In this document: positions 46,615 through 58,898 of the stretch, piece after piece
Numbering within the stretch: position 1 is the first letter of the stretch
Layout: every line of letters begins with the position of its first letter
Assembly: GCA_000827265.1 (NCBI GenBank)
Contig: KN834757.1
Location: 62,001 to 126,000 of the forward strand
Reading direction: 5' to 3'
DNA: 64,000 nt
DNA from: Collybiopsis luxurians FD-317 M1
Taxonomy: Eukaryota; Basidiomycota; Agaricomycetes; Agaricales; Omphalotaceae
Notes under the pieces: generated by a model
What the model was told of the DNA's origin: nothing
Database searches by the model: none
What the model saw: only the letters and a program-made list of their open reading frames with translations
Program-made: the position numbers and the translations under genes

Positions 46615-49300
46615 AGTTAACCTGATTGATCCTTTTGTTGTCAAAACTTCAACTATTTGAAGAGGTAATGATCTGTATTTTTCAAATGTTCCAAGTTGTT
46701 CTACAATGAGGAACTATTCATCAACTTTTCAACATCTCAATGAAAATATATGTCAAAGGCTTTAGGCTTAAGTAGATTTTATCAAAAAATGTGGGAGCAA
46801 CTCAACTGCTAATCACAGCAGGTATACAACCACATTCTGGGCAAGGAAAATAATCAAACACTTCATACAGAGGCCATTACAGTCCAAAGGTTACTTGATT
46901 AAACAGTAGACTAATGACTGTATTTATACTACTCAAAAATAATATCTACTGTTTAATATGAAATCATTTAAAAATAATTCTCTTTCAAATTGCAGTTTCT
47001 CTTATAGGTAACCATTTCAGAATTTTGTCCCTGAATTGTTTACCAAAAGTTTCCAATAAGTCTTTATAGGTAATCTCCTTAGTTTTTAAACCTGAACAAC
47101 TCAAGTCAGATTTGTTTTGATTCCATGCAGATGGGTTGAGCAATAACCCACTCCCGCTTCCACAGCACAACCATTATTTCACTTATCCATAGTGTTCATC
47201 TAGATGTGTCTCTTTCTCAAGAAGAGTTTTCCTTTCATTCCAATATCACAACTCATCATTCATAGGTGGCCACCCATAGTCATCAAATGGTGTCCCTTAG
47301 ATCAAAAGGGATCTATAACCTTATTTCCTCCCAAGATCTGGTATCTCTGGTTGGCTCATCTTTATTTAGGTTCTGTGAGGCCATAGCCATCTTGTTCTTG
47401 GCATCAGAGCAATCTGGTTCCTTATCAATCTGGCCTGTCAGTCACTCATAATAGTCTCTGATAATGGTAACCCTTTCAGTTGAATGATTCATATGTGGTT
47501 CCAACAATACACCTGCTTTATAAGAGACCGTCACTATAATTGGGTGGGTCTGCTAGCATGGACAAATGCTAGAGCAATGTCTCTCAAGCATTCTGTGTTG
47601 AACAATAATGGTATACCTTTCTATGAAATGGGTCCCCTTTCTTCAAGTAGTTCCATTTTCATTAAGGTTACCACCATCAAGTGTAATCATAGACTTTAGC
47701 TGTCAGATCATAATTACTGCAGCCAGTGTGTGTAATGCAAAGGTGAAATTGTCAATTTTCATCAATTACACACCTGGGCTTAAATTGGGCCCATTAATGG
47801 TATCATTGTTCTTTTCTCATTTCATTCCCACTGTCATTGTTTTATTAATGAAGTGTTCCTTGTTTCTCTTCTTGCATCTGTTGCATGACTGCATGCTCCA
47901 TACCCTTTTCTCCTGTAGCTGCCACACAGCTATTGTCTTCCAGTAGCATTAGTCCCTCTTACAGCTCATTACAGTATAAATACCTACCACATGTAACCTG
48001 GATCTCCATCTTGACCTCTCTGTCAATTGGGACCAGGTGAGTATTCTGCCTCATGGACAGCAAAATATGAGAACCAAGAGTGTGCACTTGAGCTAATATA
48101 CATATCTGAAGCAATACAATCAGGAGAGGCTGCACAGCGAACACTATGGCTGCCCACTGTATTGCCTCCATCAACAATGTACCGTTGCCAAAACTATGAA
48201 TTGACTATAGAGAATGCAAGCAATCTAAGGGTATATTTTTTGGAAGCAAATGCTAAACTCTTTGGACAGCATTTTTACCCACAATGGCCGCTTTCAAGCC
48301 TTCACTGGCACCCTCATGAGACAAGACAAGGAAAAGAGACATAATGCAATGAGTGGGATTCCAGCTGGCAGATGACCCCCCTCTGGGTCCTGCCCCACAG
48401 CTTGTTTTGATTGGATTGAGATATTGATAGATCTATTTGGGCTTAAACTGAACTGCACGCAGGACAACCTCAAACTGCTTAAAAAATTAACAATGTTACC
48501 AGTAATTCTAGTCAAGACTGTCCATGTCCAAGTCCTCCCACATAACACTGAATGTTAAAGGGCATAAAACCAACCTTCACCGCCACCAACAGCCACTTAA
48601 GCTAGAGGGAAAACAGAGAGATACCAGATGCAGACTAGCTGTCATATTTAGGTTTGGTCCGATGCATATTGGCGTGACTCCGAGAAAATAGCGGCAAGGA
48701 CAAAGTGTGGAGCACGCTAATAAAAGCAGTTTGGTTCGTTCTAAGTGATGTATCAAAGGGAGAGGATGATGAGAGTGATATTTCGACCAAATTCTCAGTA
48801 TTTCATTTGGTTCATGCACAACGAGTTGTTGGCTTGGAATAAGGATACAGTATTGTATCAAATGGGAGAAGACGAGGGCAGGAGCCGCTAAAATTTCACA
48901 TCCTACTAATCAAAGTGATACCTCATCTTCGGCATCTAGATGCCGAGATCCAACCGAGATACTAAGGGATCTTGTCTGCCGAAGGATCATTCATTGGGTT
49001 TAAGAGAGCTATTCCCGCCTGCATTCCCGCCTGCAACATAGATGATTTGTTAGCCTGCAGTAGTCGCTTGTAGCGGGAATGCGGCGATAGTCAGTCGAAT
49101 CAGAGGATCTTTTTAGGCGGCTTCTCGAACCCGTGGAACTGAGGAGAGGGCTGGTAAATCAAAATCTGAAGATGTTGTTTATGGACAGAGGCAAAGCTGA
49201 TTGTTCTTTTTATAAGTGTGGGAGAATCTTGAAAACGAATCGCCTCAGGGCACAAGTAGCCGTCGGATATAATATACTCCAAAACACACTACTCTAGCTA
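46615..49300. other. Retroelement debris and duplicated flank
   Basis: 46615-48055 replaces the missing half of copy 4 and contains Ty3/Gypsy-integrase-like debris. 48062-48200 and 48725-49255 are the duplicated glutaminase flank. 48925 is the empty site of Helentron-like element B. No intact gene is present. Confidence 0.55.
47204..47700 (+). pseudogene. Degenerate Ty3/Gypsy integrase fragment
   Basis: Translated pieces in different frames match the order of a Ty3/Gypsy integrase core: IVSDNGNPF (second catalytic Asp region, usually SDRG..F), then QQYTCFIRDRHYNWVGLLAW and HSVLNNNGIPFY (usually ..W..LLP.AEFAYN....T..SPF). Stops and frameshifts interrupt it. It probably arrived in, or caused, the deletion that truncated glutaminase copy 4. 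The assignment rests on these short matches only. Confidence 0.4.
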
Positions 49301-50972
49301 TCATGTCGCAGAATATTCCGGTGGTAAGTCAACTATTCGTCCAAGATCTGTATTTCTCTCGACAGTAACTCTCACTCCACTATCTTGATGACGGCGAAAG
49401 ATAGTCGTCGTAAGACTGTCATTCGTGCTATTCCTGCTATTTCTCGGATTCGCGTTCCTCCTCGGCAGCATAAACCCAAGCCGAGACGATGGCCGAGACT
49501 CGACTTCATCTGCGTCGGCATCTGCACTTTGATATTCAGATCCACGTGTTGACCTCGGATTCGCACTCTCCCTCGTCTGCATCGGCAGTATAAACCCAAG
49601 CCGAGAAGATTGCCGAGACTCGGCTTCTTCTGCGCCCGCATCTGCACTTTGATATCCGGATCCACGTGTTGATGCCGGATTCGCATTCCCCCTCAACTTC
49701 GTCGGCAGTATAAACCCAAGCCGAGACGATGGCAGAGACTCAACTTCATCCGCGCCGGCATCTGCATCTTGATATCCAGATCCCCGTGTTGACTTTTCCC
49801 CTCCTCTCGAGCCAGACGTACTCAACGCAGGCCGCATAGTGTCAGTGCTTTCGAACGGCGAAACTGACCTATTACGGATCCTGTTCTTCTGTGCATTATC
49901 TCTCCGTCTTCTTCTCCAATATATCAACAGCAGGATAATGATCACAATCACCCCGCCGATCACCCCACCAACAATCGCTGCTGTATGATTCCTGTTAGGT
50001 TTCGAATTGAGGCTTGACGTCGGAAGCGGAGAACCACTGAAAAGCGAGGATTGGGAATTTGAGTTTTGGGTGGACGAGGACGGGGACGAGGATGTAGGAG
50101 TGGTTGTCAATTGATTCTGTGCACCATTTGAACTAGAGAAAGAAGAGAGCCGTAGATCAGATGAGGCCAAACTTTGAGAAAGAATTTCGAAGAGAATCAC
50201 CTAGAATCCGCTGGATGTGAAGAGCCATTAAGGGACGATCCGGAACTTTGAGTAGACGAGCCTGACGATGCTGAGCTGCCAGTGGTTGTTTGTCCACCAT
50301 TCGAACTAGAAGAGCTGTTTTTTATGACGCAATTTTGAGGACGGGTTTCGAAAAGCAATCACCTCGAGTTCGTGGGACTCGGAGAGCTACTGGACGAAGA
50401 TCCAGCATTTTGAGTATTCTGAGTAGTGGGACTATTTGTTTGTACATTATTTGAACTAGAAGGAGGACTTTTTCCGAGTGTCAGAACTTATAAGGAACGA
50501 AATTAGAATAAAAATCACCTCGTAGCCGGAGGCAAAGCGCCAACAGCTACTGGAATGGTCGCAATGGTAGTCGTTTCCGCTGCACTACATAATACCATAG
50601 GAAGTTTCAAAACGGTTCATAGAAAAATCCACACCGAATTGTACTTACCCAACAATTTCATAAAGAACTACCACATGCGTAGCTCTTGAGATTCGAAAAG
50701 CAACCAAGAATTCATGAGTTTGCGTTTTATACTGTACTTCACACACTCGATGCTCACGTCAGTGCCGGAATATTCAAAGCGAATTCCGACATCGTAGAAT
50801 CGCCCGGCACAGGTGTAACTTGACCCTGAGGAATCGTCGTGGCAGTTACAGAATTCGGACCCCCTTCATCTGCGAATACCACCTCGAACGGCGGAGGTTG
50901 TCCTATTACCGATGCAATGAAAGATTCCCCCGGAGTGAGGGTGCCAGTGACTGGCCGAAATGTGAATGCCAT
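49301..50972 (-). CDS. Single-pass membrane protein with PPEY tail, paralogue 2 (internally triplicated)
   Basis: This is the same family as the gene at 37187-38401. Blocks AFTFRPVTGTLTPGESFIAS, GQPPPFEVVFADEGGPN, ATHVVVLYEIVG and TTTIATIPVAVGALPPA are followed by three successive stalk exons that begin SNNVQT, SNGGQT and SNGAQN. The helix is AAIVGGVIGGVIVIIILLLI with YWRRRRRDN. The cytosolic tail contains three ~40-residue repeats (STRGSGYQ.ADAGADE.ES..SSRLGFILP) and ends IVDLPPEYSAT. Paralogue 1 has a single stalk exon and no tail repeats. The first exon with the signal peptide was not found with confidence. It should lie between 50973 and about 51130, reached through an acceptor just upstream of AEVMAFTF. 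Confidence 0.78.
49440..49793 (-). repeat. Three tandem ~120-bp coding repeats
   Basis: These encode STRGSGYQ..ADEVES..SSRLGFILP.. three times in the cytosolic tail. Unit length is near 40 codons, and the last unit is slightly shorter. Confidence 0.85.
50133..50460 (-). repeat. Tandemly triplicated stalk exon with its intron
   Basis: Three exons begin after a CTAG acceptor with TTCRAAYRRTG and end near a GTGATT donor. Plus-strand marks GAACTAGA and AATCACCT recur at about 50455, 50305 and 50130 with similar spacing. They encode Ser/Thr/Asn-rich linker sequence. Confidence 0.65.
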
Positions 50973-50999
50973 AACCTCAGCCTGGCAAACCTGGAATTA

Positions 51000-53959
51000 T
51001 GAGCGACCCTAACAAAAACACAAAAGAAGGGATAGGGATCGATACTGAAGAGGAAGAAGAAAAAGAACTTTCTATGACTTGTGCGTAAGTTACTTATAAG
51101 AATCGAAGAGGGCATGAATAATTCATCTACTCTACATGGTACATCAAAGATCTAAAAACGAAGTTGTCGATATCAAATTATCACACCAGTCGAAACTCAA
51201 TTGACCCGAAAAGTTACGATGGTGCTGAATCTGATTTCATCGAACGTGTTACTGTCAGCGGGAATAGTATATGTACGTAGTACCAGGCAAAGGATCAGAC
51301 TAGCTAAACTGAAGCAATGGTCACGCATTTCTTGCACCCCGCCCAAACAAGGGCGGCAAGATGGACGCACCAATGCTTTGCTATCGATTTTTCAGTGAGC
51401 GCTTAAAAGCCTTTTTCAGGTGGGACGTACGACTTGATATTTCCGAACCCGTTCGAGTCTACGTACATTCCCGCCGCTCAGCCTTGGGTCTCAACAGATG
51501 GAAATGGCTTCATAAAAGGCTAGAAACGATAGTTAACGTTACGCAGCTGCACAGGCTCAGCCGTGCTCATCGCCGCCCATGCCCATCAAGCGTTTTAGTG
51601 TAACTGTCATAATGAAGCGCTGGGGTAACCAGGCTCCTGCTTCTTTCTCAGGAATGCAAATCAGCAAGCGAATGAGCGAGGATTTCCAGTGCAAAGCTCC
51701 TGACCTCACTCAACATCTCCCCAGTTTGGCCCCAGTTATGTAGGCACAGGACGTACCACCCTCGTCTCCTTTGGACGACCCATAATCAGCTCGAATGCAT
51801 ACGGAATGAGGTAACCTCCGAAAGCTAAATCAGAAATGGTACTAGACGAATTGGCGCTCGTGGTCCATGACTACAGGCTACGGGCTACGTCTAGACCTAT
51901 ACTACAAGCTCTGCTACATTCTGCTGATGAGGACCTTATTTTCAGCAATCAACACGGATGAATGTGCGAAGCAAAGTTCAGCTTGGATAGTATAGGTCAA
52001 GGCAACACAACCCACCCGATTCGTTCCAATTGCTCCTCTGCAACTGGCCCCCCGGGGCTCCAACCTTCAAGCTTGGTTCGTCCCGCACCACTATAAAGGA
52101 CCACTCGAGGAAGTTAGTCCGACGTTGATGAGCGCTGAGCTCTCAAATGGGGTACCATATATCCTGTCTTATATCTTAGACCTTAGGTCCTATCGCACAT
52201 ACACCACGATACTGGATATGGACTCGAAAACAGTTACATCGACAAATTGACGCTCAGACGTCTATGATCACGGCTGCTGAAGTCCTGGAGCCCTCATCAG
52301 GGTTTTTTCAATTTCAGCAACCAACATGAATGAACGTGCAACGCAAACAGTCCAACTCGGATAAGTATCGGTCACCATAACACCCCAGCTCGAAAAAATC
52401 GCCCTGCTGCAACTGGAGCTTCAAGCGTCACCAGGAGCCCCCAGATAGTATCAGGTCTTAGGTCTTGGGTCTTTAGATACCATCGCGGCACATACCTACT
52501 CTACATCATGGATTCAAAGGCATCAAATCGAGCACCACCTACATTTTTAAAGTTCTGCCACATTCTGCTGATGAAGGTTCCAACTTCCAGCAACCAACGT
52601 CAACGAACAAACGCGCGATGCAAGTTCAACGTTCAATATTAATTGTGAATAGCACTCACTACAGCTCACGGCAACACAGCCCAACTCGGGGGGGACAAAT
52701 CGCTCTATGTTACTGTAGCTGGCGATTGTGCATTGCACCTTGCACCAGGATTGCGCCGCGCCGCGCAGTGTCCCGGGTCCGTCACGGTCGCTGCAACTCG
52801 AGTTTCAAGCTTTAACAGCACTTACTATACGCGAGGAGTCGGAAGTAGACGTAAGACGTAGACGTGGACGTAGCCTGAGATGAGCTCTCAGATATCAAAG
52901 TCTTAGATGACTGTGTCACACCGTACACGTCTTGGGTACAACTTGAATTGTGCAGTGTCCCGGCCGTCGATACAACTCGATCCTTTCAAGCTTCAAAGTC
53001 ATCCGAGGCCCTCGTCCCCGGCCATGCCACCCCTGCGAGGGAGGTCCGTGCGAGGAAGTTGAGACGTAGATGAGCTCTCAGATATCAGGCCCGGGCCGCG
53101 ATTGGGAATTTGTCCACTGGTCAGTGTCCGTCGCCGCAACTCGATCCTTTCGAGCTCCCAGCTTCAACCTTCAAAGTCATCCGGGGCCCTCTTTCCCCGC
53201 CACGCCACCCCTGCGAGGGAGGACCCCGCGAGAAAGTTGAGACGTATATTCGCTCTCAGACATCAGGTCTTACACCTTACCCTTACACCTTACGATATAA
53301 CTCCCGATCATGGAACTCAAAAAGACCAGAGACCAGAACGAAGCACAGCAGCGAACAGAACATCGCCATCGCCGCGCAACGCATAGCAGACTTGAGAGAC
53401 GTAGACATAGACATAGTTTACCTCTCAGATATCGATTCGTGGCTCCCCGACCGAGACTCAAAGAAGACCTCACTCACTGTCAGCTCACGAAGCGGAGCGG
53501 AACGGAGGGCAGAACGCTGTACGAGTCACACAGTGGCAAGCAGAGGTAAAGAAATCAAGAAAGAAAAGGAAAAAAAAAACTCAACATTGGTCGTACAGAG
53601 GATGCCATTTATGTAAAAAGAGGTGGGTGGAAAAAGTCGTGTCATGTCGAGGGAAGCGAAAAGAAAAATGAATCTCATATACAGACAAAAAAAAAGAAAA
53701 GAAAAAAAAACGAATCATGTTGGTTGATAAAACGGGTGCGGAAAGCTCTCCTGTGTATATGAAAAAGAAAAGAAAACACCCATCTTCCCCCTTCGCACAT
53801 CTCATAGGAGCCTTGGCGCATCCAGATCTCACCCCCGGGTCAAAAAACGAACAACATAGGAAAGCGTAAAAGAATCGAAAGGGAATGAAAAAAAAAAACT
53901 GTTCATATCGTATGAAGAACCCCCCCGCTTCTTTGACAACCTGCATTGTTCCTTTAACT
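51000..53959. other. Intergenic region with degenerate tandem repeats
   Basis: 51000-51800 has no recognised gene. From about 51890 to 53450 recurring phrases (CATTCTGCTGATGA, CAGCAACCAAC, CAACGAACGTGC-like, CTCTCAGATATC, CTTTCAAGCTTCAA) return at intervals of a few hundred bases. The final part (53560-53900) is A-rich and purine-rich and lies downstream of the FKBP12 stop. Confidence 0.45.
51890..52720. repeat. Degenerate tandem repeat, about 280-380 bp unit
   Basis: Three diverged units start near 51908, 52273 and 52551, each with a TGCTGATGA-like segment, TTTCAGCAAYCAACA, GAAYGWGCRAMGCAA and CTGCAACTGG-like blocks, followed by YACATACYNCNMYAC and ATGGAYTC. Related shorter phrases continue to about 53450. 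They are not coding. Confidence 0.5.
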
Positions 53960-54973
53960 TCATTTCTTTGCCAGATTATTAATCTTCAACAGCTCCACCT
54001 CGAATTTGAGCGTCGAGTTGGGAGGTATCACTGGTGGGAAGCCGCGTGCGCCGTATGCCTGAATGGTACAAGAAAGGAAAGGAGGGAACGTTAGGTTAAA
54101 AGGAAACATTACGCCAGTAGGATACGAACATAATCGGGGGTGGCGGTCAACACGGCCTTTTGACCTAAAGAGAGCTGAGGAACACCTTCGTCCCAACCCT
54201 TGATCACCTTTCCAATGCCAATTTCCGTTACGAATGGGTCGTTCCTGGGGAGTTGCAGGATGAGTTAAGATCCGGAAGGAAAGACAGCGACGACAAACGC
54301 ACCTATCCCTACTAGAGTCGAACTTGTCACCATTTAGAAGAGTACCAACGTAGTGTATTGTGACCTTGTCTGCGAAAATAAAAAATGTCAGTATGACGAG
54401 ATGACGCTATGGATTGCAAATAATTAAAAAACTCACCGCCCTTCTTGGGGAAGTTGACACCGTCTCCTGGCGCGATTGATTCGATGGTAACACCCTGTTG
54501 GAAAGAAAAAAGGGTTAGTTAGACTGGGAGATTTTCGAATAATACGGTCCCATGAAAAGTAGCCCCTAATCAAAACTGGCCGATGTCGCAGGCTACGGCA
54601 ACGCCGATGCGCTTCGATGAGGCCCGATGAGAACAAAAAGTAGATATAGAGGCTAGAGTGATATCGAATCACGATTTTGAATAGGACTTGGGACGTCGAT
54701 GAACCGCGATGGGACCGATAAGGTCGAGAAAGGAGCAAAAACGTTGGGACAACGCGATATAATACCATTGCAGCCTCGTGTAGGTCGACCCTAGACCCCC
54801 AAAAATGCAAACGCTAATCAACACCCAACAAACCCTTTACCCTAACCGTCTTTTTCATTTAAAAAAGCTGGGAATGACACGCCCCCTCCCCACCTCAACC
54901 CACCGCTTCGCCGCCCCATCCCCATGACTCCCATTCAAAGAGAACAAGTATACGAAATCCATCTACTCACCAT
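53960..54973 (-). CDS. FPR1: FKBP12-type peptidyl-prolyl isomerase
   Basis: This is the cytosolic proline isomerase that binds FK506 and rapamycin. Five exons (54973-54971, 54494-54437, 54369-54303, 54244-54130, 54058-53960) close to 114 codons. The first exon is only ATG, followed directly by GTGAGT, and the first intron is 476 nt. The protein reads [101 protein letters not shown]. The pocket residues usually seen in FKBP12 (Y in HYVG, D and F in KFDSS.., F in DPF, V-I-W in [11 protein letters not shown] in PDYAYG, F in LKFEVEL) are all present. The C-terminus has five or six residues more than the family norm (NNLAKK). Confidence 0.94.
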
Positions 54974-57954
54974 GATAAAAAAGACCACAAAAAAAAAAAA
55001 CCCAGACGAAGAGAAGGAGAGAAGCCCTGGATCGATAATTTGGTTGGGAACAAGTAGGAAAGAAAAGAAGGAACAAACCGAAGCCGCGCAAGTATTGCTT
55101 ATAAAACCCTTTAATTTTTTTTTTTTTGCTATGCCAGTTATCGATCGCTGGAAGCTTTCGCTATCGATGAACTTATCGATTCGATCTAATTAGTTCCCCA
55201 CGAGCCCTTTCAAATCATCCTTTTTGTTCCATCCTTCGGTCAATAAATGATAGCCAGTATTTTTGATATACTTGTATCGAATAAGGATCTCTACAGGATA
55301 ACGTCGATTCCGAACTTACCTTAAGCTTAGAACTACCGACGCTTCTTGCTATTCAGCTTGAATGATCACAAGGCCTACTAATTACAGTATACGATCCATT
55401 CAAAAATGACGTATCCATCATCATCAAAGCATCTTTTGGCAGGCAAAGAGTTACCCGATACCCCATTGGCCCGACGAGAAAGAGGGTTCGAATTAACTTT
55501 CCTTCAAAATCGAGGGTAGAACCCCAACCATTCAAATTATCATGATAATCGATTCATTGATCCATTGATAGTGTGAGGATTATTACCTACATAAGATCCT
55601 CACTGACGTACAAAGACGGTCGACTGAGGATTCGCAGCCACAATTGTGTACTCGGTTTCAATTGAAGCGGGGGTGGAATGAAAAGCCACTGTAATGAATG
55701 TCCAAGATAGTAAGATCGCGTATCGGAGAATAGACTGTGGCACGGAGAGCCAACTTCCGGTAAATATTCTAGCTCAGCGAGGACCGAATACCTCCCACGC
55801 TTGGTTCTCCCGTAGCTTCACCTTTAGGACATACTGTACATCGATCGGCCATGTTAACTCTGAATCCCCATATGGTTCCAAAGCTATCGAACGGGTCAAA
55901 GAACCATCCATCCTCAGCACCGAGTACTTTTTACTGAGTACGAAGCGGTATTCGGCGATTCAGAGGCTCCTTCCCGTTGGCTACCCAACTTTTTTCGATT
56001 ATCCTATGATCAATGGTATCTAGTATCTGGTTTCTAGAACAAGGGCAAGTCGATTAACCCGAGGGCGAATACCGAGCTCTGAGTTCTGAACCGAGGGTCC
56101 CACCTGAGCCAGCTATGGCTTTCGTTCTCTTCTGCACACGACCCATGCAAGCGCCAAATTTTTAGTCGCAGCTTTGAAACGCGGAGTGACCTCAACTAGG
56201 TTAGTACGTCTTCTTTAAGCGCCGCATGAATATAAGCAAGGAAAAGAGCTTTAACTGCACAGGAGAACAGCGCCGCAACGTCGAACTTGGCTCTTCGATA
56301 GTGCATTGCGAGCTGCGAGTTCAGATTCATTGGTCGTCTCGAAAGCCTCCTTGCGGTAGCTAAGTTATTTTGAGAGGTTTAATAGCCACGAGTTTACTTT
56401 TTAAGGGATCTAACCGTTACTTTTCCTGAGGTAAAATCTAAGTCGAGAAATCAGCACTAAACCATGACCGAATCCGAATCCACATGACACCTCACGACGA
56501 ACCAAAGATGGCACTCAAAAAAGAAGCGAAAAAGATCAGAAAAAAAGGGTCTTCTTTTTCAGTAAATTGTTCCAGTGAAAAAGGATAGCCTTGCCACTTG
56601 AGACAGACAAAGAAATAGATAGTCTTTTTTCACTGAGTTTCGCGCCTGCAAAAGGTGCCGGTCCGATCGGCACAGTGCGGCCCCAATCGGACCGATACAT
56701 TTTTCCAGTGCATAATCAGAAACTTGATCTTTTTCTTTGTCTTTCTCGAGTGGCAAAGATAAAAATTTTGTTTCGAAAAAGTTATCGAAAAAGAAGAGCC
56801 TTTGCTTTACCTTTTTTGCTTCTTTTTCCCCACAATGTTTACGGCCAGGCGTGAAGTGGCATGGCACGCATCCGTCCCGCCGTGGTCACTGGTGTATAGC
56901 TCCAAGCTTCCCAGTGTTCCCCTTCCATATTTGTGCTTCTTTTCTGTGCTTCTGTACTCTATTTCGACTTGATAAATTACGGAAAGCCTCCAAGAATAAG
57001 ATTAAGCGGTAAGTATGGCACTGCATCGCAATAGAGGGGGAAGTCTTCATACGAGTATGTCACGTTATTGCGAAGTCGGAGTAGGGAGCTCAAACGATCC
57101 TTTTTCTTTTTTTTGTGCTTTAAGACTGGGTGTCACGGCAGACGTAAATAGAAAAGCAGATTCGAGATGAGTTGAGAAGATCCGTTACTTATGGGCGCTT
57201 GTCTAACTTTGTTACCGCCGAAAGATATAGCACGTGATCGTGGTTGAACGCGCTTTCGGATTCCTCCTTTTCTTTCGCCATCTGCCGGTTTTGAACGCAA
57301 ATGCGGCACTATCTGTTCAGGTCTGCTTCAGTCCAGAATTGCGATTTGCAGTGAGCACCACAAAGCAATGAACCGAGGCTCTGATGTCCTCTACCGCGTC
57401 TACGCCTGCTCCATCGATACCGTAAAGCATTCGGGCGCGCTCTACTCGGCCGAGGAGTGTTGCCAGTGTGCTATTTTTTTTCGTCTCTTTTACGTGGTCT
57501 TTGAAACGCATACCGTATTCGGTATGCTGTGGCTCGGCGATCCCTCTGGCCACCTCTCCAACCTTCCAACTTTGCCTGTGTCATCACCAGCTAGAATGAT
57601 GTGGGTTTTGTCTAATTTGGGAGCCGACTTTGAGATGTACGTTATTAACAACTCCTTCGCAAGTTGTTCTTCCTAGCTACAAGTGCTCGGAAGCTCCCTT
57701 TGTCACTTTAAAGTAGAGTCGTATGTACATACCAAATACTAGATTTGCTCCGGTTTTCCAAGTTACTATCCGTCACCAGAGTCGGCATTATTCAGATGGT
57801 TTAGGCGAGTAAGTATTCTATCTTACGATATCCTTCCAGAAAAACGATACTTGCATAAACCGCAGTAGAGTCTGAGGTAAGTCTTTCCAATCCAGTGTCC
57901 AGACATGTACATATAAACTGTATCTACGTTTGTGCTGACTCCAAAGCTTTCGCG
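54974..57954. other. Intergenic region with a foldback element
   Basis: The left part is the FKBP12 promoter. No gene is supported in the 3 kb. 56517-56835 forms an imperfect inverted repeat. A 102-codon frame at 57368-57676 has no motif, and I leave it out. Confidence 0.4.
56517..56835. repeat. Foldback (hairpin) element
   Basis: The two halves are imperfect inverted copies around about 56680. TCTTCTTTTTC (56549) pairs with GAAAAAGAAGAG (56788). CCTTGCCACTTGAGACAGAC (56591) pairs with CTTTCTCGAGTGGCAAAG (56740). The centre has GGTCCGAT..ATCGGACC. It has no coding capacity. It would fold into a hairpin of about 300 nt if transcribed. Confidence 0.6.
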
Positions 57955-58594
57955 ATGTTCCAAACCCCAACTTCAAAATCCTCAATGTCCGTACTACCCA
58001 TCGTCCTCGTCCTCCTACCGTCCATGGTAAAGGGACAGGTCACTAACGGAACTGGTGTTGGTACGTCGTCTGCTTCGTGCTCGTACATAGTATACCCCCC
58101 CAAAGTCGAGAAAATATGCTTGATTGCCAGACTATGCACTACCTTTGGATTGTGCTGATTTCCCCTGTACAGCTACGATTCTCCCTGCAGGTCCAGCCCC
58201 AATAACAGGCGGGTGTGGAACCTCGTTCAATGCAGACGACCAGGTCGCGGGGGTTCCTACTAGCGTGTTTAGCTCGTAAGTTGGAAACACTGATTCCAAG
58301 TATTATCTCCTCGTTAATAAGTGATCTACAGAGGTGACGTTTGTTCAAAGTCATTATCAGTAACCTGTACGTCCACGTCCTCGATTTACCCGTTACGTTC
58401 TGTATCCACCTACTTACGCCCATAATCATCTTCCGATCCATATAGATCAAGGGAAAACCCTCCAATTTCCCATCGTGGACGAATGCACGTCTTGTAACCA
58501 ACTCGCCATTTCTCTCGCTGCCGCTGCTTTTGCCCAGTATGAACCCGAGAAGAATGGAGTACTCTTGCAGGTCGATTGGGACATAGTGGACTAA
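57955..58594 (+). CDS. Small secreted double-psi beta-barrel protein
   Basis: Four exons (57955-58060, 58173-58275, 58332-58366, 58446-58594) close to 131 codons. A signal peptide (SVLPIVLVLLPSMVKGQ) precedes a short barwin/expansin-like fold: GGCGTSFNADDQVAGVPTSV, GDVCSKSLSVTYQGKTLQFP, IVDECTSCNQLAISLAAAAF and GVLLQVDWDIVD. The D-E-C-x-x-C block and the terminal VDWDIV match the family. It is a stand-alone domain, unlike the Ser-rich relative at 14751-15847, to which it is only distantly similar. It is a candidate cell-wall or effector-like protein; its activity cannot be assigned. Confidence 0.85.
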
Positions 58595-58898
58595 TGTATT
58601 CGAATGTCCGTTTGATTACTCGTTGTGAAGTACTAGAATATGTAACATACTTGGCATCTGGAAATAGTCTACGCTATTCCCTGAGGTGTGCTGCTTGAAT
58701 ATGTATCATTTTTGCGATCCCATTGGGATAAGTTAGGGATATTTTGAAAGTATGGTAAGAACAACACGATAGCAACATGATATATACAAAAGTTGAATGG
58801 TAGAGCACAAGAGTCTTTTCGGTAGCAGCCCACTACCCACACCCTCCTCCAATTCGAACGAGATAAAGAAGCAACGCCTACTGAACCAGCTCCACAAC
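58595..58898. other. Convergent 3' gap
   Basis: This lies between the stop of the small barrel gene (plus) and the end of glutaminase copy 5 (minus). No feature is seen. Confidence 0.35.

Noticed and set aside
57368..57676. 102-codon open frame on the plus strand
   Set aside because: It has no recognisable motif or intron pattern and lies in AT-rich intergenic sequence; chance frames of this size are common.
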